A stretch of 37,410 nucleotides of DNA from a bacterium (GCA_024742475.1 JANSYI010000055.1:1-37410), one strand, 5' to 3'; positions 17,249 through 26,311 are shown, counted from the first letter of the stretch. The notes: a model not told the origin generated them from the letters alone. Program-made: numbers and translations.

Positions 17249-19003
17249 ATGCGAGTGCTTCGAGTGACGCGGAAGGACGGCCACGCCTGGACCGTCCCCA
17301 TCGAGCAGGATCGCATCAACATCGGCCGCGACGCCGACAACGAGCTCGTGCTCGAGGACGCTGCGGTGTCGCGTCACCACTGTCTGATCGAGCGCCAGGG
17401 TCCGCACATCATCGTCAAGGATCGCGGCACGCCCAACGGCACGTTCGTCAACAACGAGTTCCTCAGTGAGCCGCGGGAGCTCCGCGAGGGCGACCGCGTG
17501 TACGTCGGGCCCTTCCTGCTCGAGCTCGTCGCGCTGGCTCAGGAAGGACACCACGCAGTGCGAGTCGCAACGCCGATGGGTCCAGTGCTGCGAGCTCGGA
17601 CGACGACCGCAGATGACCGCTACGGACAGCGCCTCACGCAGTGGGCGCAGCACTGGGACGGGGGCGGACGGCCCAGGAGCGAGCTGCTTCGCGGACGCTT
17701 GCTCACCGAAGCCCAACTCCATCTTCGCAGCGGCCCCACCGACCCCGTCGTTCGAGCGTTCGTGGGCGCGAGCAGCCGCCGACGCACCGCGGGACGACTC
17801 GGCATCGGCCTGGGCGTCTTGGGCCTGCTCGGGCTGGTCAGCAGCGTCCTATGGTTCGTGCGTCCGTGGGACGGCGGAGGCTCCGAGCCCGACGAGGTCG
17901 CGAGCGCGGAGCCTCCAGAAGACGAGAGCGCACTCGAGGTCGTGCCTCTTCGCCGTGACAAGCCCGCACAGCCGCAGGCCGAGCTCACCTGGATCGAGCA
18001 CGAGGTCATCCCCGCCGAGTCGATCGAGGACATCGCGCGTCGCTACGGCGCCACCGTGTCGAACGTCGCGCGCTGGAACGGGCTCAACCCAGACGCCCCG
18101 GTGCTCGAGGTCGGCACGAAGCTTCGCGTGCATGCCGAGCAGACCCCCCTGCCCCAGCAAAAGATCGACTTCGAACTCGACCGAGACTACGACTGGAAAT
18201 CGCTGAGCGAGCGCTTCGACGTCGAGCCCGACAAGCTGCGCGCGTACAATCCCGACGTCACCGAGCTGACCGAAGGCCTGCGCATCGAGGTCTGGATCAA
18301 CCCCAAACCCTACGCGCGACGATCCGAGGCGCTCGAGTTTCCCGAGTTCCAGATCCGCGACGACGCCCTGTCGGTTGGAGCGCCCAACGACGGCAAGCTG
18401 AAGAACGGGGTACAGATGCCCGAGAGCCCTCTGTACACCCGCCGGGCGCCCAACATCATGTGGGGCTCGACCCACACCATCGAGACGCTGCTCGAGGCGA
18501 TCGCCCGTTTTCGCCAAGACCTCGCGTTCGACCACGAGCTCGTGCTCGCCGACATATCCCGTCGAGGGGGCGGCAAGTTCCGCCCGCACAAGTCTCACCA
18601 AGCGGGGCGCGACATCGACATCTGGATGCCTACGCTCAAGGGCGTCTACAAAGAGAAGTATCTGGGCCGCACCAACCGCACCAAGATCCGCCGCCCCGCG
18701 GTCAACGAGATCGACTGGTACGCAACCTGGGGCCTGGTGCGTGCGCTGCTCGACACCGAAGAGATCGTGAAGATCTTCCTCGAGTACTCGATGCAGGAAA
18801 AGCTCTACCGAGCAGCGAAGGAGATGGGCGCCACCGAGGAAGAGCTGGCGAAGATTCAGTGGCCCCGAGGCGCGGGCTCAGGTGGAGCGATCATCGCCCA
18901 CTCCGCCGGGCACATCACCCACATTCACGTTCGCTTCCGCTGTGCGGAGGCGGACATCGACTGCAAGAACAACAGCCGCGCGCACCTCAGCGACGACCTG
19001 TAG
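17249..19003 (+). CDS. FHA - TM - LysM - M74 (MepA-like) murein endopeptidase fusion
   Basis: This 584-residue protein combines four modules. Residues 1-95 are an FHA phosphothreonine-binding domain (GR at 26-27, SRHH at 41-44, NGT at 63-65). Residues ~130-180 form a juxtamembrane segment (GRPRSELLRG...SSRRR), then one TM (~184-204). Two LysM-like peptidoglycan-binding modules follow: a clear one at 248-296 and a weaker one at 308-350. The C-terminus (~365-575) resembles penicillin-insensitive murein endopeptidase MepA (peptidase M74). It has the metal-site pattern H450-x6-D457 within SHQAGRDIDIW and the HIHVRF stretch with H558/H560. Arg-rich flanks before the TM predict FHA inside and hydrolase in the periplasm. 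It could open the murein layer for T6SS assembly under phosphorylation control. The architecture is, as far as I know, unusual. Confidence 0.88.
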   Translation: MRVLRVTRKDGHAWTVPIEQDRINIGRDADNELVLEDAAVSRHHCLIERQGPHIIVKDRGTPNGTFVNNEFLSEPRELREGDRVYVGPFLLELVALAQEGHHAVRVATPMGPVLRARTTTADDRYGQRLTQWAQHWDGGGRPRSELLRGRLLTEAQLHLRSGPTDPVVRAFVGASSRRRTAGRLGIGLGVLGLLGLVSSVLWFVRPWDGGGSEPDEVASAEPPEDESALEVVPLRRDKPAQPQAELTWIEHEVIPAESIEDIARRYGATVSNVARWNGLNPDAPVLEVGTKLRVHAEQTPLPQQKIDFELDRDYDWKSLSERFDVEPDKLRAYNPDVTELTEGLRIEVWINPKPYARRSEALEFPEFQIRDDALSVGAPNDGKLKNGVQMPESPLYTRRAPNIMWGSTHTIETLLEAIARFRQDLAFDHELVLADISRRGGGKFRPHKSHQAGRDIDIWMPTLKGVYKEKYLGRTNRTKIRRPAVNEIDWYATWGLVRALLDTEEIVKIFLEYSMQEKLYRAAKEMGATEEELAKIQWPRGAGSGGAIIAHSAGHITHIHVRFRCAEADIDCKNNSRAHLSDDL

Positions 19004-22000
19004 CGCAAGGGTCCGCGACCGGCACCCCGAGCGCCTGCGCGGCCTCCCCCGGGGCGAGTCGTGAGTCCACGACTTCGCAGACCAGCGCGGTGAAGGAACG
19101 ATGGGCCAGCGGCCAAACGCGCACGGTGCCATCGAAACCCGACGACACCAACAACGCGCCGTCGTCGACGACCGAGAGCGACGACACCACGCCATCGTGC
19201 CCCGGCAGCACCAGCTCTCGCCCAGTATCGAGCCGCCACAGGCGAATCGTCTGGTCGTTGCTTGCGCTGGCGAGCACCTCGTTGTCGCGCGTGAACGCGA
19301 GGCCGGTGACCGACTGCTGGTGCCCCACGAGCTCGCGCGGCTTCTCGTCGGGATGCGAGGAGGTCAGGTCCCAGACGAAGACCATGCCGTCGCCACCACC
19401 GGTGGCCAACCAGCGGCTGCGGCCGAATGCCAGCGCTTGCACCGGTTCGGTGTGCCGACGGAGCACCAGCGCCTTCATCGAGTCCAGGTCCCACAACCGC
19501 GCCCGGCGGTCGGCGCTCGCCGAAGCGAGCTGCGCACCGTCGGGCGACAGGCGGAGCGCGAGGATTTCCCCTTCGTGCCCCGGCATGGCCACAGAGGTGC
19601 CCTCGGACACGTTCCAGCGTCGCAAGGTGCCATCGAGGCCCCCCGTGAAGATGGCATCGCCGCTGGGCGAGACTTCCAGGGCGTGAATCTCGTCGGCGTG
19701 GCCGCTCAACACCACGGGGTTGCCCGGGTCTTCGAGGCTCCACACCCGCGCTGTACGATCACTGCTCGCGGACACGAGTCGACCGTCGGAGAGGAACGCG
19801 ACGGCGTTGACGGACGCCGTATGTCCCTCGAGGACAAGGGGAGCGGCCCGGCCGAGCGTCCAGACGTAGATTCGCCCCGTGACAGACGCCGCGGCCGCGT
19901 GTTTCCCCTCGGCGTCGATCGCTCCCGTGCTCAGCAGACCTTCCGCCCCTTCGAGCGCCTGAGGAACGCGCCAACGGCCGCGATCGGAGAGCCTCCAGAC
20001 CTTCGCGGCCGCCGTCGAGACGCCCAGGACGAGGCCGGACTCCGAGACCCCGTGCGCCTGGACCGGCTCGGGGCCGACGCGCAAAACCGTGGCGCCCCGG
20101 CCCGGGGAGCGCCCGAACGCGTCCCACACCCGCACGGTGTTGTCGTCGCCACCCGAGACGATGCGAAGACCGTCCGAGGAGACCGCGACAGCCCGAACCG
20201 CGTCGCGGTGTCCGGTGAAGTCGTCGGCCGAGAGGAGCTTCTGCGACCGTTCGAGATCCCAGACCCGAAGACGGTTGTCCGTACCGCCCGTGACCGCCCG
20301 GTTGCCGGCAGCAAGCACCATGGAGGTCACGTCGCCCGTGTGCCCGGGCAAGACGATGCTGCCATCGTTGGGATTCTTGGCCTTCAGGTTCCACATGCGG
20401 ATGCCGCCGCCACCGCCCGAGATCAGCCACCGACCATCACCGGTGAACCCCACCGAGGCCACCGTCTCGCGATGACCCACGAGCGGAATCGGAGGCAGCC
20501 TGGCTGGGCCCTGCTTTCGGCTGCGCTTTCGGCGACGCCGAGTCCCCCGCGGCCAGAGCACGATCTCACCGTCGGTCGTTGCGGTGGCGACCCACTTCGA
20601 GTCGTCCGACACCGCAACCGCTGTGACGCCGCCGACGTGCGCATCGAGGGTCCGAACCTTCGCGAGCGACCCGTCCTCCGCCACGGTCCACTGCCGCGCG
20701 CGTCGGTCGTCCGACCCCGAGAACAACACGGGCGTGCTCGACCGGTCGAAGACCAAGGCGGTCACTGGCCCCTCGTGCGCGGTCCGGGATGCAAGCACGT
20801 CGGCGGAGTCGGCACTCCACACGACGATCGAGCCCGCGTCATCGCCCGAGACGAGCCGCTCTCCGTCGGGATGCCACGCGACCACCCGCACCGCGCTCTC
20901 GTGCCGCTTTAGAGGCACACCCGTGGTGCCGGGCTCGGGCGCGTCGAGGTGCCACAGCATGACCTTGCCATCGTCGCCTCCCGTTGCGAGGAGCGTGCCG
21001 TCGGGAGAAAACGCGACGTCGTTGACCGGGCCGATGTGGCCACGCAGGGCACCGCCGCCACCGGGCGCCGGCGCAGAGAAGTCCCACAGCCTCGCACTTC
21101 CGTCCTCGCTCGCGCTCGCCACCTTCAACCCATCGGGTGAGAAGGCGACATCGACGACGGGCCCGGTATGCCCGACGAGAATCGTCTCGCGACGGGCGGA
21201 GAGCGCATCGTGGGCCGAGCGCTGAAGATCCCAGGCCGCATCGGAGAGCAGCGGCTTGCCTTGCGCGCGTGCGATGTCGGCGACGGCGGCTTCGAGCAGC
21301 AGCCTACGGTTGGGCTCGGCCTCGGTTCGTACCGCGTCGATCAGAAGCGGCAGATCGACGGCCGCCGAGGTCACGGGACCGTCTGCGGTCGGAGCGTCGT
21401 CGTCCACCGCAATCGCCTGCGGAGGCACGAGGAGCTCATTGATCTCGTCCCAATAGAGAAACGCCGCGACTGCGCCCCCGACGAGCAGTACGCCCACCGC
21501 GATGAACGCGATCATGATCTGCAGCCGAAACGCCCGACGGTTCCGGCTCTGTTCGATGAAGTCGCGATGCAGCGCTCCGGGCGACGGACTCTGGTTCATG
21601 CCCGATGCCAGCCAGCGCTCGGCAACCGCGACGGCCGGTCCCTCGAGAAGCTTCGACTTCGGGCGACCCGAATCATGCCAAGAGCGCGCCAGAGCGTCGA
21701 AGTGCTCGAACTGCTGCATCCACGGCGCTTGCGGATCGAAGCCTCCGGCCGGCGCGGCGGGCTTGGGCGATTTGGCAGGCGCAGCCTTCGTATCACCCGC
21801 AGCCTGCTCGGACAGCCGGCGGATCGCCGCTTGCTCCTGGCCGGGTGGCGCGAGCATCAACAGGTACCCGCCGACGGAGATCACGTCGCGCCCGCTCACC
21901 ACCACCGGGCGCCCCACGCGAGCGCTGTTCACGAACGTGCCGTACGTGCTGGCGAGATCTTCGAGCAGGTAGGCGCCGGGAAGCTCCGCCATTGGACTCA

Positions 22001-22142
22001 GGCGGAAGTGCGTGCCGGACACGCCCCGTCCGTCGAGTCGAACGTTGCAGCGCGGCTCTCGGCCCACGACGATCACCCCCCCCTGCGACCGCTCGACACG
22101 ACCCTTTCCGGTCTCGAGCGAGGCGATGACGACGGCGATCAT
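18987..22142 (-). CDS. FHA - TM - WD40 (16 repeats) membrane protein
   Basis: This 1051-residue protein has an N-terminal FHA domain (20-100; GR at 27-28, SGTH at 42-45, STYGTFVN at 65-72). A linker is followed by a juxtamembrane segment GRPKSKLLEG...FIEQSRNRRAF (~159-205) and a single TM (~207-230). After a helical spacer, about 16 WD40 repeats (roughly residues 320-1035) are recognisable as GHxxxVxxVAFSPDGxxLxSxxxDxxxRxW units, most ending in VWDL/LWxL. Sixteen blades would form two beta-propellers. The positive-inside rule puts the WD40 part outside the cytoplasm, which is unusual for WD40 proteins. The gene's 3' end overlaps that of the convergent FHA-endopeptidase gene by 17 bases. The start ATG (22140-22142) has no good ribosome-binding site. 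Confidence 0.9.
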   Translation of the reverse strand: MIAVVIASLETGKGRVERSQGGVIVVGREPRCNVRLDGRGVSGTHFRLSPMAELPGAYLLEDLASTYGTFVNSARVGRPVVVSGRDVISVGGYLLMLAPPGQEQAAIRRLSEQAAGDTKAAPAKSPKPAAPAGGFDPQAPWMQQFEHFDALARSWHDSGRPKSKLLEGPAVAVAERWLASGMNQSPSPGALHRDFIEQSRNRRAFRLQIMIAFIAVGVLLVGGAVAAFLYWDEINELLVPPQAIAVDDDAPTADGPVTSAAVDLPLLIDAVRTEAEPNRRLLLEAAVADIARAQGKPLLSDAAWDLQRSAHDALSARRETILVGHTGPVVDVAFSPDGLKVASASEDGSARLWDFSAPAPGGGGALRGHIGPVNDVAFSPDGTLLATGGDDGKVMLWHLDAPEPGTTGVPLKRHESAVRVVAWHPDGERLVSGDDAGSIVVWSADSADVLASRTAHEGPVTALVFDRSSTPVLFSGSDDRRARQWTVAEDGSLAKVRTLDAHVGGVTAVAVSDDSKWVATATTDGEIVLWPRGTRRRRKRSRKQGPARLPPIPLVGHRETVASVGFTGDGRWLISGGGGGIRMWNLKAKNPNDGSIVLPGHTGDVTSMVLAAGNRAVTGGTDNRLRVWDLERSQKLLSADDFTGHRDAVRAVAVSSDGLRIVSGGDDNTVRVWDAFGRSPGRGATVLRVGPEPVQAHGVSESGLVLGVSTAAAKVWRLSDRGRWRVPQALEGAEGLLSTGAIDAEGKHAAAASVTGRIYVWTLGRAAPLVLEGHTASVNAVAFLSDGRLVSASSDRTARVWSLEDPGNPVVLSGHADEIHALEVSPSGDAIFTGGLDGTLRRWNVSEGTSVAMPGHEGEILALRLSPDGAQLASASADRRARLWDLDSMKALVLRRHTEPVQALAFGRSRWLATGGGDGMVFVWDLTSSHPDEKPRELVGHQQSVTGLAFTRDNEVLASASNDQTIRLWRLDTGRELVLPGHDGVVSSLSVVDDGALLVSSGFDGTVRVWPLAHRSFTALVCEVVDSRLAPGEAAQALGVPVADPCATGRR

Positions 22143-22243
22143 GGGGGGTACGACACGGGCACGGGGACCGCTCGATTGCCGAAACAGCTTACCAGCCTTG
22201 GCTTGTTGACCCGGCGGCGGTTATTCGCCAACCTCTGAGCACG

Positions 22244-22855
22244 GTGAGAGGCTCCTTCGCCCTCGTGTTTGTCGCGCTGTGCGCCCTGATGTCGGGCTGC
22301 ACCACCCGCTATATCCTCGGCCGCAGCGACCTCGAGGAGGCGATGGAGAAGGAGGCGCTCAACCAGCTCGGCGTCTACGTCACGCATCGAACGATCCCGC
22401 TCTACAGAAGGAACGCGCTCGACCAGACGCGGGTGGGGCGCGAGATCGAGAACCGGAGAGAAGACGACGTGTACGAGGTCCGCATCGACCGCAACGACGT
22501 CGGGCTGATCGTCGACCACGACCTGCTCAACGGCAGGAATCGACTCTGGGTCTCGTTCGAACCCACCTGCCGGGAAATCGATTGTGCCTACGGCTTCGTA
22601 CAGACGGAGGATGGTCGGTTCCGCCTGGTCGACCTCCCCGAACGCGACGACTACGAGGAAACGAAGGTCTACCGAACGTGGGTACGAGATCGATTCGAGC
22701 TCAAGCTGGGCAAGCTGCGCTCGCTGTCCGACGCCAACGCCGTCTACCGGCTGGAGCGGAAGCGGAAGAAGCGTCCGAAGACCGTCTTCCTCGAGGTGAA
22801 ACGCAAGCGTCGCAAGCGGACCAACCGTCAGGTCGACTCGGTGAGCGGCAACTGA
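22244..22855 (+). CDS. Small lipoprotein, paralogue B
   Basis: This 203-residue protein, with GTG start (22244-22246), begins with a signal peptide (MRGSFALVFVALCALMSGC) and a good lipobox, so Cys19 is the likely lipidation site. The mature chain contains LWVSFEPTCREIDCAYGFV and GRFRLVDLPERDDYEETKVY. These align well with paralogue A at 15932-16567, including both cysteines. The C-terminus is very basic (KRKKRPK, KRKRRKRT), which may contact the peptidoglycan, nucleotide polymers or lipopolysaccharide. It is transcribed divergently from the FHA-WD40 gene (101 bases apart) and precedes the kinase by 247 gene-free bases. I do not recognise a named family. Outer-membrane sensor or T6SS accessory protein is a guess from context. 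Confidence 0.85.
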   Translation: MRGSFALVFVALCALMSGCTTRYILGRSDLEEAMEKEALNQLGVYVTHRTIPLYRRNALDQTRVGREIENRREDDVYEVRIDRNDVGLIVDHDLLNGRNRLWVSFEPTCREIDCAYGFVQTEDGRFRLVDLPERDDYEETKVYRTWVRDRFELKLGKLRSLSDANAVYRLERKRKKRPKTVFLEVKRKRRKRTNRQVDSVSGN

Positions 22856-23102
22856 CTGCTCCGAGGTTCAGGCGCTCACCGAGCGCGCTCGACGCTGAAT
22901 GGGCGGGGTCTGGAGGCGACACCCACGCGAAGGGGCCGTCGGCTCGCGTCGGTGTGCGATCGAGCCGACAAGTTTGCGCGTGCTCCAGTTATCCTACATC
23001 TTTCTACAGGTATGAGGGAGGGAGTTCGGGAGCTGCCGAAGCGACCCAGAGGGGGCCAAGCGCCGCCCGAACCTCGTTCCTCGTGCGAGGGGCGGGACGC
23101 TG

Positions 23103-25325
23103 ATGCGTAGCCTGCCCGGCACCACCCTCGAGGGCCGCTACCACGTCCTCGAGATGATCGGCGAAGGCGGCATGGGCCACGTGTTCCTCGCCGAGCACGT
23201 CACCCTCAAGCGCAAGGTCGCGATCAAGGTCCTGCGCGAAGAGCTCGCATCCCAGCCGGCCAACGTCGAGCGCTTCTTTCAAGAAGCTCAGGCCGCGTCC
23301 TCGATTCACCATCCCAACGTCGTCGACGTGACCGACTTCGGGCGCGCTTCGAACGGGCTGGTTTACTTCGTCATGGAGCACCTCGTCGGCGAGGAGCTCA
23401 CCGCGATGATGCACCGCCATGGCTCGCTGCCGTGGCCTTCGGCCCAGGCGATCATCCTTCAGGTCGTGCGCGGCCTTCGAGCGACGCACGAGCAAGGCGT
23501 CGTCTACCGCGACCTCAAGCCTGCCAACATCTTCCTCACCCGCGACCCCAACGGCGCGCTGCTGGTGAAGCTGCTCGACTTTGGCATCGCCAAGCACACG
23601 GGCAACACCGCGCGGCCGCGGACCAAGCCCAACTCGGTGTTCGGCACGGCCCGCTACATGTCGCCCGAACAAGCTGGCGGCAAAGAAGTCGACGCCCGCT
23701 CAGACATCTACGCCACGGGCGTGGTGCTCTACGAACTGCTGGCCGGGCGGGCACCCTTCGAGAGCGACAACTACATGGAAGTCGTTCGCTGCCACGTGAA
23801 CGACCCCATCCCTCGCCTTCGCGAGGTCGCGCCCCGCGACGCCGACATCCCCGAAGCGGTCGAGTCGCTCGTGATGCGAGCGCTGGAGAAGGATCCCGCC
23901 AAGCGCTTCCACGACATGTCCGAGTTCGAGGCGGCGATTCAGGCTGCCGACATGGACGACGCCACCCGAGTCGGCGCGCTGGCAGCGAGCGGCGGTGTCA
24001 TCCCCGAATCGTTCGACGACGTCGACAGCACGATGATCTGGGACGCCGAGCAGGGACGCGTCGCTCGGGAGGCCAAGTCGGCATCCGGCCGGGTGCAGTC
24101 CCCCGACCAGGTCGACGCCACCCGCATCCGTCCACGCCCCGACATTCCCGACATTCCCGAGCCCGTCCTTCACGGTCGCGCGGCGGCCCGCGTGGTCGCA
24201 CCGCCCGGCGCAGCACCGAGGCGCTCCACGGTCATCGCATCGCACATGCCCGCGGCGCCTCCCGCCGCAGCTGCAGCGGACCCGGTTCCGCCCCCCATGC
24301 AGAGCTTCCACCAGCCGGTGTTCCAGAGCATGGACGCACCCAAGCCGGCGGATCCCGAACCTGCGCCACATCGTGGGCCTGAAGTCCGCCGAGGCGACGG
24401 AGCCTTCTTTGCGCCCACCACCGCAGGGGCCGGCGGCGCGAGCGATGGCCGCGACGCTCCCGTCCTTCCGTTCGGTTCCGGTGCCCCGGCACCCGGCGGC
24501 TCCTCGCCCCACAAGCACCAGACCCTTCCGCCCGTGAACTGGAACGCGGGCGCCCCCAACCCCCCGACGGGCAACCATGTCAACGGCCCCGATCACGGCG
24601 CCACCGAGGAGTTCGCGCTGCGGCTGCCCGAGCGCGCGCCTTCCCGCAACCGAGCGGTGGTCTTCGTGGTGCTCGCCGCGGTCCTGGTGATCGGCGTTGG
24701 GGTTGCCGCGTGGGCGGTCTTCTTCAATGACGCCGATCCAGTGGGCGACGACGTCTACCCGACCGTGGTCGCCGAAGACCTCGAGCCCCTACCACTCGGC
24801 AAGGGGCGAAAGCCCAAGTCGGCCGACCCCGATGCCATCATCCCGATCACCGACGACGACAACGACGTCGATCCCCGAGGGCCCGCCAAGCCCAAGCCCA
24901 AGCCCACGACAGTCGAGCGTGACCGCAAGCCTCGGCCGGAGCCGATCGCCGAGCCCGAGCCCATCGAGCCCATCGCGGACCCCGAGCCCATTCGCGACCC
25001 GGATCCGGAGCCCACGCGCGACCCTGACCCCGAGCCCGAGCGACCGCGAAAACAGTCGAAGCCTCGCAAGAAGGGCGATCCGGTCGTTCGCGGCTTCGCG
25101 AAAGCCAAGAAGGCGATCAAGGCGTGCGGCAGCCAGCACGGCGCCCTCGCGGGCACCGCGTTCAACGTGGACTTCGACGTCAAGAACGGACGAGCCTCCA
25201 ACGTCAAGGTTCGGCCGCCGCACTCGGTCACCTCGCTGGGCCGATGCGTGAACCGGGCCGTCTCGACCCACGCCCGCTTCAGCGGCGGCGACCGAGTCGG
25301 TCAAACCCAGCGCGTGAAGTTCTAG
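23103..25325 (+). CDS. Transmembrane Ser/Thr protein kinase (PpkA-like)
   Basis: This 740-residue kinase has all Hanks-type landmarks. The glycine loop is GEGGMGHV (20-27), the lysine VAIK (K42) and the catalytic YRDLKPAN (D137, with Tyr in place of the usual His). DFG is at 159-161 and the activation/P+1 region GTARYMSPE at 181-189. Residues ~280-515 are a long Pro/Ala-rich cytoplasmic linker. One TM segment lies at ~518-541. It is followed by a repetitive Pro/Asp/Glu stretch (EPEPIEP, DPDPEP) and a periplasmic C-terminal domain (~660-740) shared with the small protein at 16564-17121. In other T6SSs PpkA phosphorylates an FHA protein to switch on secretion. Here four FHA proteins are encoded nearby, and no PppA-type phosphatase is visible. 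GAGGGGCGGG precedes the start. Confidence 0.95.
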   Translation: MRSLPGTTLEGRYHVLEMIGEGGMGHVFLAEHVTLKRKVAIKVLREELASQPANVERFFQEAQAASSIHHPNVVDVTDFGRASNGLVYFVMEHLVGEELTAMMHRHGSLPWPSAQAIILQVVRGLRATHEQGVVYRDLKPANIFLTRDPNGALLVKLLDFGIAKHTGNTARPRTKPNSVFGTARYMSPEQAGGKEVDARSDIYATGVVLYELLAGRAPFESDNYMEVVRCHVNDPIPRLREVAPRDADIPEAVESLVMRALEKDPAKRFHDMSEFEAAIQAADMDDATRVGALAASGGVIPESFDDVDSTMIWDAEQGRVAREAKSASGRVQSPDQVDATRIRPRPDIPDIPEPVLHGRAAARVVAPPGAAPRRSTVIASHMPAAPPAAAAADPVPPPMQSFHQPVFQSMDAPKPADPEPAPHRGPEVRRGDGAFFAPTTAGAGGASDGRDAPVLPFGSGAPAPGGSSPHKHQTLPPVNWNAGAPNPPTGNHVNGPDHGATEEFALRLPERAPSRNRAVVFVVLAAVLVIGVGVAAWAVFFNDADPVGDDVYPTVVAEDLEPLPLGKGRKPKSADPDAIIPITDDDNDVDPRGPAKPKPKPTTVERDRKPRPEPIAEPEPIEPIADPEPIRDPDPEPTRDPDPEPERPRKQSKPRKKGDPVVRGFAKAKKAIKACGSQHGALAGTAFNVDFDVKNGRASNVKVRPPHSVTSLGRCVNRAVSTHARFSGGDRVGQTQRVKF
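24880..25050 (+). repeat. Low-complexity Pro/Glu/Asp repeat tract in kinase gene
   Basis: The DNA carries degenerate tandem copies of a roughly 6-base unit (CCCAAG, then GAGCCC) across this stretch. It encodes KPKPKP, then EPEP/DPEP runs of the kinase, just outside the membrane. Such tracts form stiff, extended periplasmic linkers and are prone to length changes by slippage. It should be treated as part of the kinase, not as an independent element. Confidence 0.6.
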
Positions 25326-25330
25326 ACGCT

Positions 25331-26311
25331 CTAGCCGTCCTCGGCCGTGCTCGAGGGGTCGACCTGGCCGTGGTCACGGAGGGAGCGCGCCCACAGGCCT
25401 TCGTCTTCGAGCATCAATCGGTCCTCGGCGAGAAGCAGCGGACGGCGAGCGGACACCTTGCGGAACGGCTTGGGCTCGGCTTCGGGTGCATTCGCGCGCT
25501 TGTCGTCCATCCGGAGCAGGTCGTTGACGAAGATGCCTTCGTCGGTGAGCTCGATGCTGCGGGTCAACACGAACCGACGGATCGTTCCGTTGCCGAGGTC
25601 TCGCTCTTCGCGGCGGTCGAGCACGAACTGGGCGCGGCCGATGCAGCCGCGGTCGGACTCCCACAGCGGTAGCTCGGTGAACTGGCGATTGATGATCGGC
25701 ACCACCTGCGTGATGGCGTCGCACCTGTTGTCCGCGTCGCAGCGGTCGCTGTTGAGAATCAGGACCGGCACACCACCGATGTCGTGCAGCTTCATCCGCG
25801 CACCCGTGCGGTAGCCGCGAAGCCGGCCAGCGGCGTGCACCTCGACCGCGTCCTCGGTCCACAGCGCCAGGGCTGCGGCACCCTCGACCTCACCCGACGC
25901 GTACTCATCGGTCGCCGCCCACAGCAGCATCCGGTCTTCGCCCGCCGAGTCCATGATCATGTCGGTTTCCTCGACGAGGTCGGACGCGACGCGCTCATCG
26001 GCAGACTCGTAGCCCGGGCAGCTGAACGTCTCGGACGAGAACGGCGCCGGGAGGACCTGGCCACACGCGTTGGTGAGGGATCCGCTGCGTGCCATCGACT
26101 GCCGGTCCACGGTCGGACTGACCAGCGTGAGCCATGTGATCGGGGCCAGCGCCTGCGAGGTGCGCTCCTCCTCGCTGAGCCCATCGAACGAACACAACGC
26201 CGGTACCCGGGTGGGTTTGGGTCGACAACCGACGGGAAACGCGGCGCCCAGCAGCGTCGCCGCTCCAAGGAGATACGGCAGGCCGCGGTGGCGGCGGGCG
26301 AACTCAGGCAT
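25331..26311 (-). CDS. Putative lipoprotein of unknown function
   Basis: Starting at ATG 26309-26311 (MPEFARRHRG) gives ~326 residues with a signal peptide whose cysteine in PVGC (~29) could be lipidated. An earlier ATG at 26327-26329 would add six residues. The chosen start overlaps the end of the FHA gene upstream (ATGCCTGA), suggesting coupled translation. The mature protein has several cysteines (for example CDADNRCDAI, DRGCIGRAQ), which suggests disulfides in the periplasm, and a Lys/Arg/Pro-rich end. I do not recognise a domain. It may be a membrane-complex or sensor accessory, since it is downstream of the TagH-like FHA gene and convergent with the kinase gene (5 bases between stops). 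Confidence 0.75.
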   Translation of the reverse strand: MPEFARRHRGLPYLLGAATLLGAAFPVGCRPKPTRVPALCSFDGLSEEERTSQALAPITWLTLVSPTVDRQSMARSGSLTNACGQVLPAPFSSETFSCPGYESADERVASDLVEETDMIMDSAGEDRMLLWAATDEYASGEVEGAAALALWTEDAVEVHAAGRLRGYRTGARMKLHDIGGVPVLILNSDRCDADNRCDAITQVVPIINRQFTELPLWESDRGCIGRAQFVLDRREERDLGNGTIRRFVLTRSIELTDEGIFVNDLLRMDDKRANAPEAEPKPFRKVSARRPLLLAEDRLMLEDEGLWARSLRDHGQVDPSSTAEDG

